Assembly: GCF_921293095.1 (NCBI RefSeq) | Contig: NC_060251.1 | Location: 100,798,566-100,862,565, forward strand | Direction: 5' to 3' | Source of the DNA: Ischnura elegans | Lineage: Eukaryota > Arthropoda > Insecta > Odonata > Coenagrionidae | Length of the DNA stretch: 64,000 nt | In this document: one piece after another, positions 9,765 through 20,849 of the stretch | How the letters are laid out: every line of letters begins with the position of its first letter | How positions within the stretch are numbered: the first letter of the stretch is position 1 | Translations under genes and position numbers: made by a program | The notes under the pieces: model-generated | Database searches by the model: none | What the model was told of the DNA's origin: nothing | What the model saw: the letters and a program-made list of their open reading frames with translations, nothing else

Positions 9765-10816
9765 TTACAAATTGCAGTGGCATTCCAACATTAGTAGAAC
9801 TGCAGGGTTGTAGGGGACGATCCATTTATCAGTGATTGCACGATTTCTTCTGATCCTGACGGACTCCTCGCACGGTCTACGGTATAGCACGAAACCCCTG
9901 CGGTCCCCGTTCGTGATGTCGTTTTCCGCCCTTGGGAAACGCTTCGAGCTTTTTCCGGTGTCTTTGTCCATGCACGGCGCATTCGGATGCTCAATGCCGC
10001 AGGGAACGTGAATCATGTGTTGCAGGACCAGCTCTCTGTCTGCCGTTGGCCTCTTTCCTCGATGGAATGGTGGCCATGACAAATGAATCTATGTCTGCTG
10101 ACTGCGTAGGTCCTCCAGCGACCCTAAAAGCGATGTGAGCATGTGGGAGGCCGCGCTTCTGAAATTCAATTACATATAGGATGTAAATGAGTTCGCCGAA
10201 AAGTATCCCACTCCTAATTGCAATCAGCAGTTTCCTCAATTTTTCGTGGAATACTCGCACGCACAAATCCGGTCTGTCCGAGTGTTTCTCGCCCGGGTCA
10301 AGGCTTGACTATATTTCATGCCAAGACGGATTGCAGGTGACCGTGAGGAAGAAACTCTGGTTACCCTTCCTGGTAACGAATGCCATACCGTCCATATATC
10401 TGACATACATATACCGGGGACTGTTGGTGTAGGTCGAAAGGAGGTATATCTTCCCTGGCATCGTGCACCCTCCGGCAGCAATGGTTTCGTCCAGCTCTCG
10501 TCTTGACGAAATCCTGAGTACATTATGCTGATTAAACTTGATGGACTGGAGTCGCGCTTCCTCTGCGCGACACCACATATCCACGAAATATTTTATGGGC
10601 GAGGCGCCGCAAAAATGTGAACCTCGGATTCGAAAGTAAAGGGCGTCTGTAGTATTTGACCTGTGTCAATTTCCTCCCCTCCCTATCTCTCAACTCGGGG
10701 TGCCATCCGGAAGTGGCATGCGGGAAGATGAGGGGGTATTGTTGTAGCGCCTCGTAGGTCTCGCTGAGGTAGTTGACTTGTTGTGGCCTCGCTGCTCCTT
10801 TCTTCCAAATGACCAT
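9765..10816 (-). pseudogene. Helitron Rep/helicase N-terminal region, frameshifted
   Basis: Minus-strand frames at 10816-10532, 10584-10309, 10266-9991 and 10082-9765 line up in order with the N-terminal domain of Helitron replicases. Visible pieces are YEALQQYPLIFPHATSGW, FLTVTCNPSWHEI, VIEFQKRGLPHAHI, and IHVPCGIEHPNAPCM followed by WIVPYNPAVLL. The HAH in the third piece is the two-histidine (HUH) metal site that rolling-circle Rep proteins use. Several frameshifts separate the pieces and the helicase part is not seen. Helitron ends (5' TC, 3' hairpin with CTRR) could not be located. Confidence 0.8.
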
Positions 10817-10839
10817 CGACCCTACGTGAGGTCCTTTGG

Positions 10840-12870
10840 AAGACCAACTGAGTCGATTCGGAGACGTGGTCTTGAAGATTACGCAGGTCTCTTATCTCTC
10901 TCTAATAGCCGGCGGAGTTAAAGAGCAGCACTGGGCTGATATGGCAGCTGCCCAGGATCTCGTCAACCGCCGAGTAAAATTTCCAGGACAGAGGGCCCTT
11001 AAACCCGCCCTCTGTCCCTATACCAGTACGAGGGTACTTGCATTTCTGTATTGGATCGTACAGCCATGAGCACTAAGAAAATTCCACAAGCGAATGACAT
11101 AACAAAAATGTTAACCATATAGTTGACTGTAAGGAGACACACTCCTAATTAGCTTTATGTATTCGAAATTCTCTACAATCAATCCCATCGTAATTCGTGA
11201 TTGCAAAGTCACGCAATGAAAATTTTTAAATAGGATAATGGATGTATATATATAAAAGTAAAACGGAAATTGATTCCTCAGCATATGGGAATACCTTACC
11301 CACAAACAAGAACAAAATAATTTTGTAGTAAATAATTATGATTAAATTCATGCTGCTGTGTGAAGAAAACTTTATCACAATACTACTTCCTTGAGAAAAC
11401 TGAGCTATCCTCCAAATGTAGTGATTACTGATGCAAATAACATATCGAGAACGTCTTCGTCTTGAAAAAGCCTTCTCTTGCTGTCACGAGACATACTTCC
11501 ACTTGCCACTATGGCCCTTTACTGACTGATCACATGAGGAAAACCTAAAATTCTCAGGCCGGGTTATCGCTCGGAAAAACAGGTTAAAAACACCTGTTTA
11601 TTATTAGCAACTAAAATCCTTGGAAAGGCCTTGAAAAACCCTTAGTTGTCGCGACCCGGCCCCGGGGTACGCCGGGACTCGAATCCGAACGAGTTTAACG
11701 TGGGTTCTTGCCCTTGGCGTCGGCTATCGATGATAGCACATGGATTGCATTTTAATATTAAAGAAAAAGGAACTCTACCTTTCGTTGCGGATATGGCAGC
11801 AAAACCCTCGGAGAGGCGGGAGGCAGGAGAAGGCGGCGTACTGGGCGGCGGCTACCGACGGACTGGCAAATACTGGCCTAGCTGTGGATAGGGCGCGAGG
11901 AATTTCCCAAGTTTCCGGAGGGGGAAGGGAATGTGAATTTTGAATTGCGTAAGTAGCGGAAGTTATGGCTAATGTCGCCCACCAAAAGGGCATGAGAGCA
12001 AGAAACGAAGAGAGTGAAAGCAAAAGCAAGTGAGCCCGTGAAGCGGGTACTGGCGAGCCAAGTAGGCGCGAGACATTAGTTAAAGAGAATCGCGACGTGC
12101 ACGATCACGCCTTCCGTGGACAAAACTTCCCCCCGAAGTAGAAGAAGACGAGCCTCTTCTTTTCGGTTTACCTTTATAGTGTGTCTCTCGAATGACGTAG
12201 AGACGTTCAAAAAGCCCAGGTAAAAGTATTTCGCGGAAACATATCTTTTAAACTAAACCCCCCTTCTCGAAAGGTTATAACCCGCGAGCGTTCTATCCAT
12301 GGTGTTTATTCTTATTTGCCAGCCGTTCGGTCATCGTCTTACTTCTCCGTCCTCCCGGATCTACTATTTTATGACAAACAGGGCTGTTTATGCATCGTCC
12401 TCTGCCTCGCAAACAGCCCTGTCCTTCGCGAAATATTTTGTAAATGGCCTCCGAATTTCGGGCCATTACAATACTCCCTCCTTTCGCGAAATCGAGCAGC
12501 CTCCGACGAGGGTACTCGCATTTAATGTGCTTATATTAGCCTATTTTGTTCTTAGGTAGGTTACCTTTTTCTTTGTTTTATTCATACTCATTCCTCTTTT
12601 GGACAGTACAAACAGAGAAAGAAGAAAGAAAGTACAAACAAATAGAAAGATGGGTTCCAATAGGTTCTCGCAAATAGGACAGCAAAAGAAGTGCCATTGC
12701 AAAGAGTATGAGAAAAAAATACAAGTAGCTGTCCTATAAATCATATATTTACACAAAACTTAAAACCCAATCCCACACTCACAAACACAACATTCCCCCA
12801 TTCCCAAAAGACACCGTACACATAAAACACATAAGGTCCTTCAAGTCTTTCATAAATTCCTACACAAACA
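10840..12870. other. No gene recognised; possible tRNA-related repeat at about 11640-11720
   Basis: Most of this stretch has only short frames. Near 11675-11690 the minus strand reads GGATTCGAGTCCC, resembling a tRNA B box, so a tRNA-derived SINE is possible but no A box was found. The sequence CGAGGGTACT(T/C)GCATTT occurs at about 11026 and 12508, a small shared repeat. The part from 11800 to 12500 is more GC-rich than its surroundings but shows no coding pattern I can name. Confidence 0.3.
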
Positions 12871-12882
12871 GTCACATGAATC

Positions 12883-13212
12883 TCAAAGGTCCTGCACCAC
12901 GTGGAGGGGGTGGCACAGGAGCACCTCCAGGTCGGGCGCCTCGGCCACGGGCAGCCAGCCGAAGAGGAGCACCGCCTCCTCCTCCCGAGTGTTGAATCTC
13001 AACCAAAAATGTCGGGCCGTTAGGTTGCCCCTCTCCCGCTGTTCCACGGGGCGGCCAGCGTATTCCAGGTCCTCCCTCCATTGGTATGGGTCGGCCTCCC
13101 AGCGCAGGCCATACACCACCACCCATACACCACCACCCACCACCCAGTATTCGCCCCACCGCTCGGCAGACCTCCGCACCCTCTCCGACGCTTGGGGCAC
13201 ACGTCCGGGCAT
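12883..13212 (-). CDS. Unrecognised Trp-rich ORF, 109 aa
   Basis: An ATG-initiated minus-strand frame with GC-rich third positions and many tryptophans (WGEYWV, YGLRWEADPYQW, HFWLRFN, LLFGWLPV). The composition is unlike the AT-rich DNA around it. Two other long frames overlap it, as often happens in GC-rich DNA, so it could be chance. No family is recognised. It could be a fragment of a captured gene or of an envelope-like protein; I cannot tell. Confidence 0.25.
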   Translation of the reverse strand: MPGRVPQASERVRRSAERWGEYWVVGGGVWVVVYGLRWEADPYQWREDLEYAGRPVEQRERGNLTARHFWLRFNTREEEAVLLFGWLPVAEAPDLEVLLCHPLHVVQDL

Positions 13213-13365
13213 CTTTATTATTATTATTAGTACTATTATTGGAGATAGAAGAAAAGAGAGGAATGAGTACAGAATTTTAACACAACGAAAAAAGAAAATA
13301 TATACACATAAAAATTATGATTGCCTATCTCGTGCCAAAAAGTTTGTGACACGGATAAACTACAA

Positions 13366-13719
13366 TTAAACCAAAAAAAGAAGGACGAGAGAAAAAAATA
13401 TATACAAAAAAATGAATTTATAAGGGTGGGGATATCCTTCCCTGCTGGGGTAGGGGGCTATCCGGTTCCGGGGGCGTCTTCGTCTCTTCTTCCTCCTCCG
13501 CAGGGGATTGGGGGGGCGGTGGGCCGTGCGCGCGTGTTCCGCCACACCTCCTCGGTAGCCGCTGGGATGAGCCTTGGCAGCCATTGTCTCCTTCGGGGCC
13601 GCTGGCAGTGGTGTCGGAGTCGTCGCCCTCCTCCATCGGCGGGTGATCAGGCTACCTATGGTGAGCAGGATGACGAGAAGCAGCAGTAGACGTTGGCGTT
13701 GGTCTCCGTAATGACGCAC
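13366..13719 (-). CDS. Unrecognised ORF with a membrane segment and basic tail
   Basis: A frame of 117 aa (non-ATG start in this reading) has a hydrophobic stretch LLLLLVILLTIGSLI followed at once by RRWRR and later a strongly basic run. A second frame (13636-13418, ATG start) reads as an acidic, proline-rich disordered segment (SPAEEEEETKTPPEP). Only one can be real. A membrane helix with a basic stop-transfer is the only functional sign. Confidence 0.2.
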   Translation of the reverse strand: MRHYGDQRQRLLLLLVILLTIGSLITRRWRRATTPTPLPAAPKETMAAKAHPSGYRGGVAEHARTAHRPPNPLRRRKKRRRRPRNRIAPYPSREGYPHPYKFIFLYIFFSLVLLFLV

Positions 13720-14277
13720 GCGAATGAGTCAATAACGTATTTACAAGCCACCTCCTCCCTAACAACGTCAAAAAGTCTTCAAGGTGAACGCGTGACCAAT
13801 TATTATCCACGTTGCTTTCCAAATAACTTTTAAATCGCAAAGTAAACCATTACCTACATCCAGTTGATAAAGGTGGATGATTTGTTTCCTTTTTCAACCC
13901 CTCCACTCGCCAAACGTTTCGAGGTGTATACCAGGAATTAAATCTCTCTCCCTCAGCAGCGGCATATTATTTCTTTGCATCCATTACACAAGCCTCCCAA
14001 CACATTACACATGTTAAAACAAATGACCGTATATATTAAAGCAATAAACGAAAAAAAGATGTAAATATTATATCACAAAGCACCAAAAATACATGTAACA
14101 ACTAGCTACACATCGCAGCAGTTAAGCTACTTTCCGGTGCAACTTTGTCTTCTCCTGCTGGATATTGTCCGTCCTGATAGCAACCTTACACGCAAAATGA
14201 ACCCTCGTTAACACGAAGAAATGAACAATGGTTTCTGTTGAGAAAAATAAAGGAGCACGTTATGGTATTTACCAAAA
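13720..14277. other. No gene recognised
   Basis: AT-rich sequence with no coding pattern, repeat or structure that I can support. Confidence 0.4.
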
Positions 14278-14935
14278 TTACAGATATAAGGACAAGTAAT
14301 TCATCTGATGGCATTCCAGGTAACTCACTCGAGTTTCATCATGGGAGGGAATGAAAATCCGCAAATTTTTGATCAAAGGTGGAAAATCTGAAGAGAACCA
14401 TAGCCTCCTCGAAGTATCAAATGGGTGAGATGACGAATCACACCACATGTGAAGAATCATATCACTTCAAGCTCCACTGGCCAATATCATGAAAACAATA
14501 TAAAAAGCCTCTGCATTAAATGCACGGGCCACATCCATCTGGTAAGGCTTGGAGTGCACATGATCAGCAGTGAGTTTGGACAGGCTTTCAATTGGAAGCT
14601 GTAGACTCGGTCCAACATCACAACCGTTTCCCAATGCTTCAGTTTAAGAACACCATCAGGAGTCTAATGAAAATTATAAAGAAGTACATTATGGTATTTA
14701 CCAAAGTTACAGATTAAAGGGCAACTAATTCAGGTGATGGCATTCAAGGTTCACCCAAGTTTCTTCATTGGAGGTAATGAATTTCCGCATGATTTTGATG
14801 AAAGGTGTAAAATCTGACGAGAACAACAGCCTCCTAGATAAATCAAATAAGTGCTCATAGCTTGGTTTCTCCTTCTCTATACCAAAGAACTTCTTTCTAC
14901 ATGGATCTGTTCCGATGGGCCCCATCGGTTGACTC
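14278..14935 (-). pseudogene. Possible P-element-like (THAP9-type) transposase remnant with a duplicated exon
   Basis: Two minus-strand segments are paralogous at the protein level: 14460-14278 (SRRLWFSSDFPPLIKNLR, then SYLECHQMN) and about 14900-14725 (SRRLLFSSDFTPFIKIMR, then NLECHHLN). Between them, after an acceptor-like AG near 14665, lies a stretch that can be read as TPDGVLKLKHWETVV or, in another frame, as SLSKLTADHVHSKPYQMDV. The D-x-P-x-(L/F)-I-K-x-x-R pattern and the LTxxHxxxxxxxMxV pattern resemble P-element transposases, where FDPPHLIK..RN is typical. The likeness is weak, so this is a suggestion. The segment at 14852-14887 is shared with 9103-9138. Confidence 0.35.
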
Positions 14936-15380
14936 CAGCGCCCGAAGCTTGCCGAGTAGATGAGGGTGACTGATCCTGTCAAAAGCCTTAGAATAGTCAA
15001 GGTATATACAATCAAGCTGGTCACCACTTGAATAGGCTGACAGTATCTCATCACAAAATACAACCAAATTCGTGGTCGTGGAACGTCCCCGCTGGAAGCC
15101 GTGTTGCTCCGTTATTATGGAGCTTTTGAAGACGAAAGTGAGTCTATCCAGAACTATTTTTTCAAATAGCTTAGCCAAAGCTGGCTGAATAACAATCGGC
15201 CTGTAATTTTGTGCCTCTGATCGGTTACCTGACTTATGGATAGGAACCAGGTAGCCAGTCTTCAAGTTGGTTGGGAAAATTCCCTTTTGGAGCAGTGAGT
15301 TGAAGTATATGCTAATGTGAGGTGCCAGGATCTCAGAGCAGTACTTAAGATGTGATGTTATCCTGCAAAGCAATGTTTGC
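14936..15380 (-). pseudogene. CR1/Jockey-type reverse transcriptase fragment
   Basis: Minus-strand frame with GIFPTNLKTGYLVPIHKSG, NYRPIVIQPALAKLFEKIV, EQHGFQRGRSTTTN and CIYLDYSKAFDRISH, which are RT motifs 0 to 3 of a non-LTR element. It resembles the CR1/Jockey-like element at 32.3-36.8 kb more than the I-like copies. The catalytic box and the rest are missing; the frame is cut near 14936 where the P-like repeat starts. Confidence 0.8.
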
Positions 15381-15528
15381 ATAATGCACAGGAAATAGGA
15401 GGATAACAGACACAATGCTATAAATATCAGAACGAATATTATCCTGGAAATGGAATTATGACTAGCAGGTATTATGGTAGGCTGACATACTATCAAAGAT
15501 GAAGAGATTCACATTCTGAGAGGATAAT

Positions 15529-18177
15529 TTATTGGTCTTCAAATGAATACATAACTTCGAGCAGTTTTCTTTTTGCCTCATTCTGCTGCTTGCTTGAAAG
15601 CCTTCTTAGATTTTTCAACAGGCTACGGCAAAACAAGTCATTCTCGTCTTCCTCATCATTTTTCGCCTTCTTCTCAGAGAGGTACTTAGAAAATCCAGAG
15701 AGGCTGCTAACAAGTGCAGTCTCCAAGTCGGCTCCCTGTTTCCTTTTCCTCAAACTAAATGTGTCGGGGGAGGGAGAAAAAGACTGAGGTATATGTTCAG
15801 GGGAAGGGGAGCCAATGGAAATAGTATCAGGTGATGGTGCGGAGACAGGGATGGTTAAGGAAGCAGATGAGGGACTAGAAGATTCTGTAAGCTCGAATGA
15901 TGTGGGAGAAGGAAGAGGTAAAGAGGGTTTAGGAGAAGGTGGTAGTTCTGGGGAAACAGAAAGAGTGAGCAGAGGGGAGTTAACAGGGTCCCTGCAGTTG
16001 CCAAAGGTCCTGCAAAGTTGAAGCAAATGACATCGATAATGCTCTCATATCGCTATGTGATTCATGATTTGTCATCATTCATTATAATACTGTAACAACA
16101 GGCATTTGTCATAGATTACTAAATTCCACTCACTTCCGAGCCCTGATAAATGGCTGCAACCACATCATTGCCTCCTTAAGTGGCCATCCCCTTCTTGGCA
16201 TGGCAACAGAGCCAGAGGGTAATCCAGTAGAATCCGCCTATAACTCGCGGACAAAGCGATCACGAAGGGTCCCCCAACGTGAAGAGCAATCCTGACCTGT
16301 AAGAGATATGCATGATTTGATTAGATTAAAAGGACTAGGAAAGAGAACATGAAGAGTATTTAGTTTCCAGTAAATTAATGAACATCAAACCCCTCAAGAA
16401 TATTTAAGATCTAGTAAAATTGGTCGAAAATGCCTTGCATAGTGGTTAATATAATTATAATATTTTTTATCCAGAAGATCATGTTACAGAGTGCCACAAA
16501 ACATGGATACAGAACATACCATTGAAGTTAGGCAACCAAAATATATATTTCCAAAAATGTACATAGCATCATAATAGGGTCATGTGCACATATTAATGTG
16601 ACTTGGTTAAGTTATCATGAATATCCTGATTTGTCTTGAGCCTATGGAGGTTGAGCTGTGTTAACATACACAATTAAAATATGTATAGGCATGGTACTAT
16701 GAGAAGTTCCAGCTCAACAAACAGTGGTCAACATGCATCTTATCGTCTTCATTTACCCATGATTGCTCTTAGTGCCCTCTTCTGCCGGAGAAACTCTTTG
16801 CTTAGGAAAGTAACTGCTGATCCGCAGAATATATGGCATAATTAACTATACTCAGGAAGTTAAAATTAAACAAGGTCATAGGTACCCCATGGGATAGAAA
16901 GTTTCTTTAAAACCTTAGTCCATACAGGACCACATATAATTTTACAGATAGATTGTTGACATATAAAGACCAAGTTCCAGTCTTCAATGATCAGACCCAT
17001 GAATTTTGTTTTAGTTGTTGGATAGAGACGGGCATTTTATAATATTTAGTGCTTAAAGGAGTATAATTATTGAATAGCAGTAGTTTGTTTTCAAGATGTT
17101 CAAATTTAATCCGTCGGTTGCACTCTATTTCCAAACAAAACAAATCCTTTTGACTACAGCAATGATGTTTGATCACATCAAGAGATATGCTGAAATCCTG
17201 CTCAACTATCTCAATAAGTACTCTGACTTGCAATAGACTTGATTATTTTTATTTATCTACCAAAAGAATTCACACATTCAGAGGTACCTAGTAAAGCAGG
17301 TTTTTTCAGGATTTCCATACTTGTATATCATGTGATGAGCACTCGACGTAATCTTATTGCACTAGATCACATTAATACAAGTTCAGGACCAAAAAAAGTC
17401 CAAAAGACTTGGAAAATTTCATGACAAGGGAGGGACATGAGTCACACATTGGGGTATGAGATAGCTAATATGCTGGAAGGATGAAGATGATCAGTCTTGC
17501 TAAATATTACCTACATATTTACATGCCTGATGCAGTTGATAACAACATTTAATGATGAGATCTCTCTTCAAATGTTTAGTTGTGGTGAGAATGTAGTCAC
17601 TACATTCTCACCACAACTGTCAGAAAAGGATAGTCATTTCCTACGTCATAAGCTATATAATGAACACCCATTTGTAAATGTTTGTTAGTCTTACACTTGC
17701 TATTGAGCCCATTTATTAACTTCTTAAAGAGCATGGTGATGATAAAAAAATATATATGCATTCTAGGGTATATTTGCTTCAAGTTATTTATGCTACTAGC
17801 ACATTTATGACACAAAGCATGTATACGTATTTAAGTTTTGCTGATAATTGTCTCCAATTCATTATATCTGTCTTACAGCTATTTGAGAAATCTAGGACGT
17901 GTAACAACTATATGACCCAAAAGGACCAATGATCCGTTTTTTTGTTTACAAGAAAGACAGCGAATCTACCATTGACTCCAATGGTAAATATCCTCCAGTG
18001 AAATGAAAAACTGCCAAGAAGTAAAACAAAAATTAACTTACCACTTGCTTTCAAGACTTCACCTATGGAAGCCCACACCCTGTCTTTCAGGGAAGTGTCC
18101 CGGAATTCCTTTTTGCTCCGGTCGTACAACACCGGGTAGTTTTTTACCAGATCAATTAGTAACTCGTCATTCTCCAT
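15529..18177 (-). pseudogene. MADF-BESS domain protein gene, three coding exons with one in-frame TAG
   Basis: A nuclear DNA-binding regulator type common in insects. Coding exons on the minus strand: 18177-18042 (136 nt, ATG right after an acceptor TTTCAG, donor GTAAGT), 16296-16134 (163 nt, acceptor TTACAG, donor GTGAGT) and 16009-15529 (481 nt, acceptor TTTGCAG). Phases agree and the sum is 780 nt, 259 aa. Exon 1 and 2 give the MADF fold (LIDLVKNYPVLYDRSKKEF, then CSSRWGTLRDRFVREL, then PFIRARKTFGN). A proline/serine-rich linker precedes the BESS motif (DENDLFCRSLLKNLRRLS). Codon 65, at 16240-16238, is TAG inside the MADF domain. Everything downstream keeps frame, so this is a recent nonsense allele, a sequence error, or a young pseudogene. 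Confidence 0.75.
17578..17618. repeat. 41-bp perfect palindrome
   Basis: Two 20-base arms (AGTTGTGGTGAGAATGTAGT and its exact complement) meet at a single central C at 17598. It lies in the first coding intron of the MADF-BESS gene. Confidence 0.95.
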
Positions 18178-18662
18178 CTGAAATATAAAAATGGATGTTG
18201 TGCAAAATTTTCGATGTATTAATTCCATTTTATCCATAAATACACTAAATTTCAACCTCACTTCACATGAAACTCGCAAAACACATTAGGAAGTAGCTAT
18301 GAAGAAATGTTGTATAAAAACAGCATCCAAGTGCTATTACATTAAAAGAAGTACATTATCAACGCGTCATTTTGTAAATAGCCAAACAGGAACTGAAAAT
18401 GATGTACTTAAAAAAAAAACTCAACGAAAGGAAGTTTGATTTTCGAACGTAAAAACTGTTAATTACGGGCTGAAAACAATGAAAACTTAGCGTACGTCAG
18501 TATTACCAGATATGCGTTAAAATTATGTGTTTAGCCGATGAATTTAAGAGTGTTTGGCACATCACCATGGGAAGATATCATCTTGAAAGAATTAATATTT
18601 TCTTGAGTAAATAATTGCCGAGAGGGGGACGATAGTATGCATGTAAATTAAATTAATTAATG

Positions 18663-18720
18663 GCTTACCTTAAATGAATCCTCTTCAGCTCACGTTGCAC
18701 GACAACAACAACTGGTATAT
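18663..18720 (-). other. Probable 5' non-coding exon end of the MADF-BESS gene
   Basis: On the minus strand, TTTAAG is followed by a strong donor GTAAGC at 18668-18663. Joining it to the acceptor just before the ATG at 18177 gives a leader exon with the start codon as the first bases of exon 2. The 5' limit of the exon is not known. Confidence 0.5.
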
Positions 18721-19900
18721 TCAGCAATGGGCGCCAAAAATGCTGTATCGCTGTGTGATGCCGTAGATACCTTTCTCTGCCAACAGGTGGCTCCCATTTT
18801 CGGGCTCCTCCGGCTCTTCTGATTGGCTTTCCGTGTACGGGACACGGGAAGAGATGAAAGTTGCCCATCTCTCGCGTTTACGTGCTCTCCGTAAACGGTG
18901 GTTGTGTCCCTTCCATAAGCTTTCCCTTCCGCCATCTTTTTACCGATTCCCGTTAACGGCTCGCGTCTCACGTTAGCGTTCATTGTGTCCCGGCCTTTAG
19001 AGTCTAGTGCCTGGGGTAGCGGCCAAGACGACCTGGGAATGTCGTCGGGTGAAAGGCGACAACCGTGAGTGATAACCACGGAGCCTGAGCCCGAAAGTAG
19101 GGACGTGCTCAGTCTGCCGCGGCCCCACGGGCGCCCTTTTAGTGACGGGAAGGTAATCGGTGCGTCGTCGGCGTCGCTGCTGGCGTCGTCGGCGTTGCTG
19201 CTGGCGTCGTCGGCGTTGCTGCTGGCGTCGTCGGCGTCGCTGCTGGCGTCGTCGGCGTCGCTGCTTGCGTCGTCGGCGTCGCTGCTGGCGTCGTCGGCGT
19301 CGCTGCTGGCGTCGTCGGCGTCGCTGCTGGCGTCGTTGGCGGCAGCTTCGTTGATTCGCGCGTAGCCTCGCGCGGGGGCCACTAGAGTGGCCGTTGAGAC
19401 GTCAGTATACTGACGGTTAAGCAATTGGAGACTTTTTGCATTGGAGAATATTGATTGGCCGTTGGCCGGTGGCCAACCGAAGACTCGACAGCGTCGTGGC
19501 GTAGATAGGCAGCAGTAGATTAAGCTGGAGGTCTCTAAACCGGCAATCGTTACCGCCTTCAAGGGCCCCTCCGCTCATCCTTATACTCGGTGCTGGGCCC
19601 TGGCGGCGGCCAATGAGCGCGCGCCTTGGGCCCGTGGAAGGGGAAAAGTGAAAGGCTTTTCTTGCGATCCTGCGTGGGTGGATAGGGGGGGCGAGGAGAA
19701 GTGAAGGGAGATCTGGAATTCCCCTCCACGTGGCTTCGTGACGTCGGTCCGGCCGCCCCTTCTCCTTCCGTGGTGGCGTGGGGTGGAAGGGGGAGAGAGA
19801 GCAGGGGAGAGGGTGACGGGAGGGCCCACGTGGTCTTCTTCGTTGCCGGGAGATTTGAATCTTCGTCTCGCTCGCAGGAGCGGGCTTTGGCCATGTCGTA
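18720..19900 (-). promoter_or_regulatory. CpG-rich upstream region, candidate promoter
   Basis: The region is GC- and CpG-rich against AT-rich surroundings and lies directly upstream of the MADF-BESS leader exon. CCAAT-type sites are visible (GATTGG near 18820 and 19450, CCAATGAG near 19610). Long frames here come from the lack of AT-rich stops and from the 21-bp repeat and are not taken as genes. No TATA box was identified. Confidence 0.35.
19162..19329. repeat. Minisatellite, 8 copies of 21 bp
   Basis: The unit GCGTCGTCGGCGTCGCTG plus CTG repeats eight times without a length change, followed by a partial unit. Some copies have GCGTTG in place of GCGTCG, and one has a CTTGCG variant. On the minus strand it would encode repeated DASSDAD, but no gene is supported. 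Confidence 0.95.
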
Positions 19901-20040
19901 GGGGCACATCAGCATACTTTTCAAAGTATTCCGTACATGAAAATAGTTTCCAATTATCATGAAATACCCCCACAATAAAAAGTCACTGAAGGAAATCCTT
20001 GCAAGCTCATTAAAATTGACAACACCTGTCTACCCGAACT

Positions 20041-20470
20041 TTAGGCCAGTGGAAGACCATTCACATTCCACTGCGGCCTTATAGTTCCATTCTCAGTAAT
20101 AGATGTATTTTGACTTAAGAGATGCCTGAGACTCTTCTCAATGGCAACATGGCATTCAGTGCCACCAGCAATACTTTTTGCATTAACCTCTCGAGGAGTC
20201 TTCAACAGTGTCCTTGTATCAGCAGGTAAGCCCCTAAAACAGTGGTATTTTCTAAGTATTTGTAGAAGCTCGTTTGATTTCCTTATGGAAAGTCCTTCAC
20301 TAGCCCACTGAGCTATACTCTGATGGATATTGAAATAATCATCTGCATCACCATCACTCCCAGAATCCATGGAAGACAAAGAGAACAGAAATCCTTTCAT
20401 CTTTATCTGAATTTCAGAACTCTTATCCAGAATGTCATCCCGATGAATATGATGAGGGTTATCCTCTATC
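20041..20470 (-). pseudogene. Unknown TE-associated protein fragment (RTLLKTPR type)
   Basis: Minus-strand frame with QSIAQWASEGLSIRKSNEL, LPADTRTLLKTPREV and SIAGGTECHVAIEKSLR. I have a general impression of this layout from uncharacterised arthropod and cnidarian proteins linked to DNA transposons, but cannot name the family. The stop is at 20041. Upstream it is cut by the 3' fragment of an I-like element lying in the opposite direction. Confidence 0.35.
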
Positions 20471-20477
20471 TCGGTCA

Positions 20478-20845
20478 TTGCGCCCTGACACATTCCTATC
20501 TCTTCGCCGAAGATAAGATCCCACCTCGATGTGGCATTTTGGCTGCCCTCTGACTGTGAGACACCTCTTGACGGAGTGTGATGAGTATTAGCTTACGCGA
20601 GACAGGATAGGCTTAAGGGGCAACCTATAATGTATTCTGGGCGATGGCTCTGACCACCTGAGCCGTGTCATAGAATTCATCAAGAAAACTGGTCTAGTAT
20701 TCGATTTGATTAGCTTAACTTTTACATCAATATTCTCAACAGTGCCGCACTAATCTGAAATTATAGTATATACTTATGTCGCAATTTGATTGCGCGTGGT
20801 GCTAATGACCTTAGCTGTCGAAGCACCCGTAACCCCAAACCTACT
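20478..20845 (+). mobile_element. 5'-truncated I-like element, 3' end only
   Basis: The sequence matches the last part of copy A (from CGGTCATTGCGCCCTGAC onward) including the tail of ORF2, the 3' UTR and the terminal motif GGTGC...GCACC at 20798-20827, then an ACTACT-rich tail. Frameshifts and a deletion break the reading frame. The truncated 5' end is usual for target-primed insertion. Confidence 0.85.
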
Positions 20846-20849
20846 ACTT

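Noticed and set aside
11675..11690. tRNA gene
   Set aside because: Only a B-box-like word is present; no cloverleaf or A box could be drawn.
18690..19562. 290-aa minus-strand frame with DASSDAD repeats
   Set aside because: It is explained by a GC-rich 21-bp minisatellite with few stops; no motif outside the repeat and it lies in the likely promoter region.
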